From the NCBI GenBank assembly GCA_002786065.1, contig NHNY01000022.1, forward strand, positions 310,001 through 374,000: a stretch of 64,000 nt of DNA, read 5' to 3'. The position numbers and the translations under genes were made by a program. Below the pieces are notes generated by a model, which searched no databases, was not told the origin of the DNA, and saw only the letters and a list, made by a program, of their open reading frames with translations. Origin of the DNA: Microcyclospora pomicola. Lineage: Eukaryota > Ascomycota > Dothideomycetes > Capnodiales. This document shows, piece by piece, positions 56,474 to 64,000 of this stretch (positions are counted from its first letter, which is position 1; every line of letters starts with the position of its first letter).

Positions 56474-57001
56474 TCAACTTCTTCTGGAAGAGCCACTCAT
56501 CTTCAATCCGCCAGTCTTCGATCCGCTCGATAGCGTCCCACTTGACATAGGACCTGCGCTGCGTCTGGTTCCGCTTGTAGTTCCGCCTGGTCTGGTACCG
56601 CTCGATCCGGGTGCAGATGGCCTTTGGAGCTCCACTTGAGCATTGAAGTGCGCGCTGGTGCCAGGAGGAACCATGTTTTTGGTCTCCAGCTTGGAAAGAA
56701 CGGCAACAGTGAAGGTCTGGCAGCGTTGAAGCGGGACCGATTGGACGGCAGCTTTAAATTTCCCTCTGTCAGACTCCGGGATTTTCCCGATTGGGATCAA
56801 TTGATCGATTCCTCGACTATACAGTCGTTTGCCATCTGCAATCTCCAGCTGGTAACCCGTTGGTGGCACCACTCGATGCCCTCCTTTAACGTGGTACCAA
56901 GTGCAAGTTGGTTCGCCGGGTCTCGACAGCATGAGCATCCAGTGCCGAGTGTGATCGAGCTGGGAACGCTTGCAAAGGCCGACATAGACATCGAGAGACA
57001 T
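56474..57001 (-). CDS. Small uncharacterised protein, family not identified
   Basis: Intronless, 175 aa from ATG 57001 (MSLDVYVGLCKRSQLDH). The first 125 residues look like a folded domain with HWMLML, TWYHVKGG, YQLEIADGKRLYSRGID and QSVPLQRCQTF. A Gly/Ser/Thr-rich tail follows (TTSGTRRSAGPMSSGTLSSG), with no signal peptide or membrane span. The HW...Y pattern, with one Cys before a helix-like region, recalls fungal proteins of unknown function, but I cannot name a family. Codon use fits that of the neighbours. It is convergent with the APH-type kinase. Confidence 0.6.
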   Translation of the reverse strand: MSLDVYVGLCKRSQLDHTRHWMLMLSRPGEPTCTWYHVKGGHRVVPPTGYQLEIADGKRLYSRGIDQLIPIGKIPESDRGKFKAAVQSVPLQRCQTFTVAVLSKLETKNMVPPGTSAHFNAQVELQRPSAPGSSGTRPGGTTSGTRRSAGPMSSGTLSSGSKTGGLKMSGSSRRS

Positions 57002-57860
57002 GCTTTGAAGAACAAGGAATTGAGAGGTCTTGTGGGACTGTTCGAGAACTCTTGGAAACTGGGAAAAAATGACTATGAAAGATTGAAGCTATGATCTCAC
57101 AAATCAAGAAGTCGATTGGAAGTGGAAACTGTGATATTGACGTGCGAACAACGACTTGTGCCGGATGGGACAACAGTGCTTTTATGCTGCTCGCGAACTT
57201 GCCACACAGCAACTCTGAGTCTTTGTAAATAGGCCACCGTCGACAGGAAGTCGCTCATCCTGCGGGTTTCAGAATGCCACCCGTACGAATGAGAGATCGT
57301 TGATGACGGCTGGAGATCCCAGGCATGTGCCGAAGTGAAGCATCATGTACCTAGGTTTGATCGTTCGAAACAACAGGCGCATATGCAGAACCCCGTTTCG
57401 CAGTGACTTGATCGAAGTTTAACAAAGCGATTCACACGCTGATGCCTGACGATGAAACGAGGATATGTTGTTTCAACACATCCGTTCGCAACCATGTGAA
57501 GTTGGTGTTGGTTGTTAAGCGCGCAGCCGTGGCTGCGCGCCCGGCGCCTAAGGAGGAGCAGGCGCTGGCTTTTCGCAGAACGCTCTAACAGATCCACAAT
57601 CACTTTAGACCCCAGTCACATTGACTATGCACATCTTAATTGTCGCTAACGTCACGGCGTCACGCGCCGAGCTCATGGCTAAAGGTCCGCTCGATTCCCT
57701 GTGTGCAGAGGGATGATATCGCATTCTGGTGAGCCGTAGACCTCACTTTATCCAGTATTTCCCTCGAGTGTGGTCAACCATTTCCCAATAGCTGTCAAAC
57801 TCTCCGACGATTCGAAAGCGGGTGTTGCTACCACTACTGCGACCATCAATATCGAACAAC
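57002..57860. other. Intergenic region with a strong GC hairpin
   Basis: About 0.9 kb between divergent genes. A 22-bp GC palindrome lies at 57519-57540. No other feature is visible. Confidence 0.4.
57519..57540. repeat. GC-rich palindrome (10-bp perfect arms, 2-nt centre)
   Basis: GCGCGCAGCC, then GT, then GGCTGCGCGC. The arms are exactly complementary. It is followed by further GC (CCGGCGCC). It could form a cruciform or RNA hairpin, but no poly-T run or known site follows. Confidence 0.7.
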
Positions 57861-58856
57861 ATGGGACTCAAGAGTGACATTCATCCATATCCGACGCCAT
57901 TCATTGCGCAACCACGCGAGGAACACAAGCAAAGCCTGATTCTCCTTCATGGTCGAGGGAGTAACGGCAAGAAGTTCGGAACTGAATTCCTCATCGGGCG
58001 GACTACGCGAGAGTTGCCAGATGTCGATGCAGCGTTGCATCCGGCGACGATTGCGAGCATGTTTCCCAATATGAAATTCATCTTTCCAACGGCTCGGAAG
58101 CGGCGGGCGAAGTGGTACAATCGAGCTACGATCAGTCAGTGGTTTGATAGCGTTCCGATCAACGAGCAGGATGCGGGCATGAGCAAGGAGGAGGAAGAGT
58201 GGCAGCTTGAGGGCCTTAAACAGTCGCGGGCATATCTCATGATGTTGGTGGACGAAGAAGTCAAGCTTGTGGGGCGTACTAATGTGGTTATCGGCGGTTT
58301 GAGCCAGGGCTGTGCTATGAGCCTGCACTTGCTATTGAGCTACGAGGGATCGCATTCCTTAGGCGGATTTGTAGGCATGAGTGGATGGCTACCTTTCATC
58401 GATGCGATTGAGAGAATCATCCATCCCAACGATTTCCACCGGAGTCGAGAAGGTGGATATGAGAATGAGGAAGACGATGATGATCCTTTCGCCACGTCTG
58501 ACGACGATGATGGATTGGGATTTGAAGACGACCAGTCAGACCAGTGCGAGGCCGGTAGCGAGCCTTCGAGCACCGCAGTGAAAGTCTGCAACTTCGTTCG
58601 AGACAACATGGACCTGCCGCCAATCACTTCTACATTACAGCCATCTTGGCTATCAACGCCGGTCTTCCTAGGGCACGGAAAATACGACGAGAAGGTGAAG
58701 GTGACCAAAGGCCTTCGCGCTGCGGACTGTCTTAGAGATCTCGGGCTGCAAGTTCTGTGGAAGGAGTACGATGAGGGGCACTGGTATAAAGTCCCTGATC
58801 AGATTGATGACATTGTCGAATTTCTGCAGCAGTGCTTGTCACGGCGAAAGGTCTGA
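57861..58856 (+). CDS. Alpha/beta hydrolase, acyl-protein-thioesterase/carboxylesterase-like
   Basis: Intronless; the likely start is ATG 57861 (MGLKSDIHPYP, 331 aa), with another in-frame ATG at 57822. The oxyanion strand SLILLHGRGSNG is followed by the nucleophile Ser in GGLSQGCAM (about residue 148). The acidic and His residues fit HGKYDEKV and EGHWYKVPD. The topology is that of the LYPLA/acyl-protein thioesterase and fungal carboxylesterase group. An acidic loop of about 35 residues (YENEEDDDDPF ... FEDDQSDQ) is inserted between the nucleophile and acid regions, which lengthens it beyond the usual 230-250 aa. The cytosolic substrate is unknown. Confidence 0.85.
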   Translation: MGLKSDIHPYPTPFIAQPREEHKQSLILLHGRGSNGKKFGTEFLIGRTTRELPDVDAALHPATIASMFPNMKFIFPTARKRRAKWYNRATISQWFDSVPINEQDAGMSKEEEEWQLEGLKQSRAYLMMLVDEEVKLVGRTNVVIGGLSQGCAMSLHLLLSYEGSHSLGGFVGMSGWLPFIDAIERIIHPNDFHRSREGGYENEEDDDDPFATSDDDDGLGFEDDQSDQCEAGSEPSSTAVKVCNFVRDNMDLPPITSTLQPSWLSTPVFLGHGKYDEKVKVTKGLRAADCLRDLGLQVLWKEYDEGHWYKVPDQIDDIVEFLQQCLSRRKV

Positions 58857-59631
58857 TGCGTGGGATCTCGTGGAGTTTTGATGCCAGCGGGTAACAAGAG
58901 GGAATCACGACAAGGGAGATTCATTTCGAAAGTCCATTGAGCCTAAACTATATGATTCAGACGTTTCCTCGTCGATTCTAGGCGTACTTCACGGCCCTAC
59001 AAGGGGGGCAAGTGAGATGGCTCGTGTCTGTAGTTGCCGCGACATATCTTGAGCCGAGGACCCCAGAGCACATATTTACAGGTTTAGGGTTGATTGTTCG
59101 AGTCGAGCTTCGTTCACGATTGATCCTGGTCGTTCGCCACATATCTGTCCCCTCGTCGGATACATTTTCCAATCACTATCTCCCTCATGTCACTTGAGAG
59201 AAAAAAAATCTATACCATATCATGTACGCGCATCGCGATGCGCTTTCATGTCTGATGTTGTTGCAGGCTAGCTCGCATCACACTACATGCATGGAGCCCT
59301 CTCTCTCTCTCATCGTTCCAGTGGGAGTGCATCGTATCATGACTTACCACTCCGTGGCTTACGTTGTTACCAACAGGCCCAAGAAGCATTGATCAGTCCA
59401 CCAATACTTTCCGGGAGTCACATTGTCCAAGATGCATAAATTGCTGCAGAAGGTTGACGAAGTCATGAAGACCGCCAGCGACGCAGCTGCGTGGAGCTAG
59501 AGTACGTCACAATCGTGCGTACTCGGAGGCTTATCGCTGTCTATCACTTGTCCGAGCTCTGTAATTCTCAGGTGAAAGACACACATGTTTCCAACTCCGA
59601 GAATGGCTGAACTAAGATTTCTGTGTCTACC
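58857..59631. other. Intergenic region
   Basis: About 0.8 kb between two plus-strand genes, with a short CT repeat at about 59297-59312. No gene is supported. Confidence 0.4.
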
Positions 59632-60423
59632 ATGGCTAGGGATAAATCTACAATGCAAGACTTGACCGAGCTGATCATTGTCTGCTGCCATGCCATCTTC
59701 ACCGGCAGCGATATATATGACGAGTCCCACTGGTCGTTGGTCCCTTTCCAGCGCTCCGACGCGAGCATTGGCAAGCCGGGCGACCACCAGACCTTCCTCG
59801 CCCACATCCTCGCCGCCGCCGTGGCCGCTGATGCGCGGCCCCAGGCCATGCTCATGTTCTCGGGCGGCCGGACCACCGAGCACGACGTCTCCGAGGCCGC
59901 GAGCTACCGCAACGCCTTGTCGGGGCTCGGCTCGCCGCGCTTCGACAAGGTCTACGAGCGCAGCGTGTGCGAGGAGCTGGCGACCGACTCCTACCAGAAC
60001 CTGCTCTTCTCCATCATCAAGTTCCGCGAGCTGACGGGCCGGTACCCGAGGTTCGTGACGGTCATCACGCACGCGTTCAAGCAACGCCGCTTTCTCGATT
60101 TGCATGCCCCAGCGATCAAGTGGCCGGCCAGCCGGATCCGCGTGCATGGCATCAACCCACCCATGACGACACAGGAGCTCGAGGAGGTGACCGACGCGGA
60201 GAGCGAGCGCGCGTCGAAGCTGTTCGTCGAGGACTTGTACGGGATGCGAAGCCCGTTGTCCGATAAGCGTACCACCCGCAACTGGGACGCAAGTTCCCTG
60301 GCGAAGTTGGCCGAAGTCGATGTAGAAGATGCCGAGCTGGCGAAGCTGTTGCATTGGAGTGGTGGCGAGGACGGCAAGCAGATTTTCCAAGGCTCGTTGC
60401 CGTGGAGCGAGGCAGAGGCGTAG
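59632..60423 (+). CDS. DUF218 (YdcF-like) domain protein
   Basis: Intronless, 263 aa from ATG 59632 (MARDKSTMQDL). The DUF218 pattern is present: a first strand ELIIVCCHAIF, the strand-loop AMLMFSGGRTTEHD (nucleotide-like loop), ATDSYQNLLFSII and a later VTVITHAFKQRRF. The family binds cofactor-like molecules in bacteria (YdcF binds S-adenosylmethionine); the fungal function is unknown. The first third of the gene is markedly GC-rich (G or C at most third positions) compared with the flanks. The stop is 68 nt from the stop of TEN1 on the opposite strand. There is no signal peptide or span. Confidence 0.82.
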   Translation: MARDKSTMQDLTELIIVCCHAIFTGSDIYDESHWSLVPFQRSDASIGKPGDHQTFLAHILAAAVAADARPQAMLMFSGGRTTEHDVSEAASYRNALSGLGSPRFDKVYERSVCEELATDSYQNLLFSIIKFRELTGRYPRFVTVITHAFKQRRFLDLHAPAIKWPASRIRVHGINPPMTTQELEEVTDAESERASKLFVEDLYGMRSPLSDKRTTRNWDASSLAKLAEVDVEDAELAKLLHWSGGEDGKQIFQGSLPWSEAEA

Positions 60424-60491
60424 ATCGATAGAGAAATAGATAGATAGACGTAGCGTGAGCGCGACACGCTCAACTGCCAGCTGGCTTCATC

Positions 60492-60955
60492 TCAACCCCT
60501 CTCCGAGCTGGCGATGTCAGCCGTGTACGCCTTCGTCGCCTGCTCGTATACCTCCAGCTTGATCACGCCCGCCGTCCAGATCATAGACGCATCGACCGTC
60601 GTGATCGCCGATGCTTCCCTGTCATTGGACTCCTTCTCCCCCTTCCGCGTCACATACCCCATAACGTTCACCCACGCACCCACTTCAAGCAAGCCTCGCT
60701 CCAGCGTCTCCAGCACGTTCTGCACACTCACCGCTGCAGTCGGGGTGTCACGCATCGTGGCGGGATAGCGTGTGCGGAGGTAAAGTGTCGCGGTCGCGAT
60801 ATCATATGCATGCACGCTGTTTCCGCGGTTAGAGAGATCTCACTGAGGTATATGCAGATCGAGCAGGGTGGTTACCATCCGAGGAAACGGACTTTCGTCC
60901 CAGGAGGTGTGATCGATAGATGCTCCAGGAGGACTAGATGGCTGGGTTCTGGCAT
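60492..60955 (-). CDS. TEN1: CST telomere-capping complex subunit Ten1
   Basis: Exons 60955-60876 and 60816-60492, 134 aa. The spliced protein opens MPEPSHLVLLEHLSITPPG, then KVRFLGC-VHAYDIATATLYLR across the junction, then VNVMGYV and MIWTAGVIKLEVYEQA. A single OB fold of this size, opening with a leucine-rich first strand, is the form of fungal Ten1. Ten1 joins Stn1 (and Ctc1/Cdc13) on the 3' telomeric overhang to limit telomerase and recruit polymerase alpha. The family is poorly conserved and easily missed, so confirmation by profile search would help. It is convergent with the DUF218 gene. Confidence 0.8.
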
Positions 60956-61545
60956 GTCAGACGCTGCGATTGGTCAAAGGTAATGAATGCCAGATTTTTG
61001 AATAGTTAAAGATGTTCATGTTGGGTAGGACTTGTGGATGGTGGAGTGTCAAGGCGAGTGGCGATGGTCAGGTGAATGGTCCTGGGACTGCACATCAGGA
61101 CTTCATTGCGCACTTCTTTCAGTGCCGTACCTTACATGGAATGATCTTGGGAATGATCAATTAGACGGATCGTCTGTACACCTCACGATTGAGCATGTAC
61201 AGGGCACGGACTTCTAGCCTGCAGTGTACAAGTACCTTACCTATGGTTGTAGGATGTTTTACGAAGTGCACGCCCAAGTTCTATCAATATACATGTCTGA
61301 TCGGGATACGTTCATCACGGCTAAGATTATAGCGTGTTGGCTAGTAAAATGTCAGGTACCTACGAAGGGACCAAAGACTCACAACAGGCTCTGGAAGTAA
61401 GTGCTCGTGGTTAAAGATGTACCTGATCTTCTCGGCTCTCTTACGAGCTTGTTCATGGTATGCAAGATGCCCATCGTGCCCTTACCCGGCGCCTCCAGAA
61501 TGCGTTGTAGCGGCAATATCCAATCCCATCATCAATAATTCTGCC
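60956..61545. other. Intergenic region between TEN1 and ALG13
   Basis: About 0.6 kb between two minus-strand genes, with CCTTAC and GGTACCTAC words at 61228-61245 and 61357-61370. No gene is supported. Confidence 0.4.
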
Positions 61546-62220
61546 TCAGTCCAGATAGCCCATCTCCTCATCGATCACCCCTTTCAGGCCAATGCCTTTC
61601 CCTCGTCTATGCACCCCACTGTTGACGGGCGGCCATTGCTTCTGCTTCTTCCTCAACACCTCCGCATCTGCCAGCGCCGAAGCCAAGTCCTTTAATCGTC
61701 CATGCACGACATATTCCTGCTCCGCCAGCGCTTCCGCCAGCTCGACCTGGTGGTTGTCGAGGAGCGACGTGTTTGGAACGACAATCAGAGGGATGGACAG
61801 ACGCAACGCTTCGAGAATCGTGCCCGAGCCTACGACAAATGCGTCTCAGCCATTGCAACGAACTACATCGGACGCCAGAGCAGAAGTGAAGATACCGGCG
61901 TGACTGATCACCACGCCCTCGCGTGCAGTAGAATCTCCATGTCCTTTGGCATGTAGCATATGCTGTGCTAGACCAGCTCGGTCGAGATCGAAGCCATTGA
62001 CGCGGATACCTGTGCGCGACTGTGCTAAAGCAGTAGCATCGTCGCAGTTCGTGAACACATCTTTGCCGTCGGCGCCATACTGTACCAGAAGATCAGTGTA
62101 GCCGTTCGCATGGAGGGCTTGCAAGAAGCCGTGGGAGATGACGTTCTCGACCAATGCGCTGAACGAGGCCGTCGCGCCGATGGTGACGAAACATGTCTTT
62201 CGAGGTAATGTTGAAACCAT
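61546..62220 (-). CDS. ALG13: UDP-GlcNAc transferase catalytic subunit Alg13
   Basis: Exons 62220-61896 and 61829-61546, 202 aa; the intron is 66 nt. The start MVSTLPRKTCFVTIGATASF has the conserved TxGAT turn. The nucleotide-sugar-binding region is SHAGSGTILEALRLSIPLIV (the SHAG Gly is rebuilt across the intron), then PNTSLLDNHQVELAEALAEQ. This is the GT28-type half enzyme that docks on Alg14 at the cytosolic ER face and adds the second GlcNAc of the dolichol-linked N-glycan precursor. The length fits Alg13. Confidence 0.92.
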
Positions 62221-62974
62221 GACCGGCGATGATACAAAAGACTCGACGACTACATGTCGAAGTTGATGTCGAACATGAGAGAGGCAGGTGGATGACAGGA
62301 TACGGGTAGTGACTTGCGGCGAGCGCGCGCGGAGGTGAGATCTTGAAGCTTTGCCGCCTCACCTTACGTGCTGTACTCCGTAATATGAGGTACTTTCTTC
62401 ACCCACCTACATTAGACAATGTGTTGATCTCAGTGGACAGCCTGAGGCCTGGCTATTTTCACATCTACTCCGAACTCTGTATGCAAAAGACGGCATGGAG
62501 CTGTCATGGCCGGTACAGCTCACATCAGAGCAAGTTGGGACGTCCTGGACCTCCATCACCGGAGAGGAGTTGTAGCAGATCGACCTCACACATTTACTGC
62601 AATGAGAACATCAGCAAATCTAGTCATTCGACAGTTCTTGTTGGAACGCCCTAATCGAAAAGAAGAAAGCAGCGGCCAGCACGTCCACTAAAACAAACCA
62701 GACAACGCATGCTGCCTTGTCACATACTGCGCCTTCATAGACATTCATGTCGGGGTATACCTTACCAAAGATGGCATCTGCCATTCCTCGCACTGGCGAC
62801 CTTTTCGTTAGGGCGGTGTATGTGCCGATAATACGTATTACTGGGCCGCGTTTACATGGCTCTCACGCTGGAATGTGGCCTTTTGAAACGCTTGGTGGTC
62901 GAAGTATAAGACTCCAATCTCCCCCTTCTGCAATCATATCTTCACCTCTGGACACTGTCGTACCATGAGCAAAC
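62221..62974. other. Divergent promoter region
   Basis: About 0.75 kb between ALG13 and the secreted-protein gene. No other feature is visible. Confidence 0.4.
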
Positions 62975-64000
62975 ATGATTCTCCAAGTAGCCTTCATTGG
63001 CGCCTTCTTCACAGTTACGGCTAATGCCGACCCCTACTTTAGCATTCCGGCCTCACGATGTATCAGTCCTGATACTTATACTTCTTGCCTGAATGGTGTC
63101 AACATCATGGCCAAAAGTTGCATCGCGAATGCTGGCACAGAAACCAATGCGATCACGGCGTGTGCTGATACTACCACGGTCTTCACTCTGGCATGCGTGT
63201 ACGAAAGTTGTTGGAACATAGTAAGGAATCTGAGCGGTGGCCTGATCTGACCAGCCCACGCCTATGCCGATGTCAAGTTCAAGCTGATGATGCGCAGGCG
63301 TACAGCTGCGAAGTTCAAGTATTAGCCAGTCTCGTTTCTCAGATAGGTGGTTCGGCTGATCTGCCTTACTACCCTGCTCCTGACAATGCACCTGGTGGAT
63401 GCTCTTGCAATCTTGAGATAGTGGAGCTTGCAGCCGGCTGGTCACTGAGCACTTTGAACACCTGCATACACAACAGTACAAACTACAAGGGCTGTGAATG
63501 TTGCGCTCAAGCTGGCGCATATGCTGCGTGAGTTGTCTGGTCCAAGCCTGCATAGCTGATCGCCATGCTCATAAAGTGATCACGATTAGGTTCTACGTTC
63601 AATGTCCTTTGATTGACCCACAGGTCCTACTTCAGACTCTACCAGGCGCAAGATTGCTCTTGTATAGCCCACTCATAACGCCGCAGTTCGCTGACTGTGG
63701 ACCGACTCTATCACAGGTCGACTGCGTGCATGACTTGGGGTATCCTGCTTTACCCGGCTCCTTAACTTATCTGGCTTCGTCGCCAAGCACCATTGGAACG
63801 GTCGCATCATACTCTGACCTCGAAGGTGAACTTTCTACACCAGTTGCTGCCGTCGTTACATATACTCCAGAGGCGTACATAGTTCTGACCGTGACAGCTG
63901 TCGACGCGAGCGGGGCGGTGTTTGATGAAAACTTGAGCAGCACAACAGACGTTGGTGGGATAGAACTCAGTGGAAGTACGACGGTCACTGCAGCTGCTAT
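62975..64000 (+). CDS. Secreted cysteine-rich protein (3' end beyond window)
   Basis: Exons 62975-63220, 63298-63527 and 63590 to the right edge. A signal peptide is clear (MILQVAFIGAFFTVTANADP). Two Cys-rich segments follow, including SRCISPDTYTSC, CACVYESC-like spacing and NYKGCECCAQAG. A longer Ser/Thr/Val/Ala-rich stretch then runs to the edge (SSTTDVGGIELSGSTTVTAA). The layout is a secreted, perhaps cell-wall or GPI-anchored, glycoprotein; the C terminus, where an anchor signal would lie, is outside. I do not recognise the family. Effector or cell-surface roles are only possibilities. Introns are 77 and 62 nt. Confidence 0.75.

Noticed and set aside
59497-60390. Minus-strand open frame opposite the DUF218 gene
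   Set aside because: It is the antisense shadow of a GC-rich coding gene, with composition dominated by Arg, Val, Leu and Ala.
1-64000. Secondary-metabolite cluster, CRISPR array, tRNA or rRNA
   Set aside because: No backbone synthase, no regularly spaced repeats and no tRNA-like box pairs were found by eye; a tRNA scan would be more reliable.

Overview
The window is filamentous ascomycete nuclear DNA. Genes are dense and on both strands, with short spliceosomal introns (about 40-100 nt, GT..AG). The family set includes a class III chitin synthase, the fungal GT2 glycosyltransferase, Sly1, a PNUTS/Ppn1-like protein, Ten1, Alg13 and Cox9. The gene style and compact introns suggest a Dothideomycete, perhaps Mycosphaerellales/Capnodiales; that placement is an inference. 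I saw no rRNA, tRNA, CRISPR array, transposase or retroelement.

Layout. Positions 1-4204 hold the 5' part of a large sacsin/NO VEIN-like HSP90-type ATPase on the minus strand, cut by the left edge. It is followed by an alpha-glucoside-type MFS permease (5.2-7.0 kb), a mitochondrial Mgr3-like TPR protein (minus) and the four-exon COX9 gene (8.8-9.3 kb). A short-chain dehydrogenase and a membrane-anchored NodB deacetylase converge with only 4 nt between their stops (10.4-12.2 kb). A tail-anchored fatty-aldehyde-type ALDH lies at 13.3-14.9 kb. Two nucleic-acid-damage genes then stand in tandem: an isochorismatase-AlkB fusion (16.6-19.0 kb) and an HMCES/SRAP protein with PIP-like boxes (19.7-21.3 kb). 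Next come a small membrane protein, a YwrD-like gamma-glutamyltransferase, a serine/threonine dehydratase or racemase, a divergent kinase, OTU2 and GT2 (29.4-32.2 kb).

An almost empty 2.8 kb stretch with a 23-bp inverted/tandem repeat family precedes a Barentsz-domain protein (35.0-37.2 kb), SLY1 (37.7-40.0 kb) and a PNUTS/Ppn1-like gene with an unusually long intron (41.0-44.5 kb). A 2.2 kb gene-free stretch with simple repeats follows. Then come a pepsin-like protease without an evident signal peptide (46.8-48.2 kb), an IFRD protein, the class III chitin synthase (51.5-54.4 kb), an APH-type kinase, an unassigned small protein, an acyl-protein-thioesterase-like hydrolase, a DUF218 protein, TEN1, ALG13 and the 5' part of a secreted cysteine-rich protein cut by the right edge.

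Most genes are ordinary housekeeping or cell-surface genes and do not form one pathway. Cell-wall and glycan functions recur (chitin synthase, GT2, NodB deacetylase, Alg13), and DNA/RNA maintenance recurs (AlkB fusion, SRAP, Ten1, PNUTS), but clear operon-like logic is absent. The most interesting items are the isochorismatase-AlkB fusion beside the SRAP gene, the edge-truncated ATPase, the inverted-repeat family near 32.9 kb and several small unassigned proteins. Exon boundaries were read by eye from splice signals, codon phase and family conservation. Each spliced total I added up came to whole codons.
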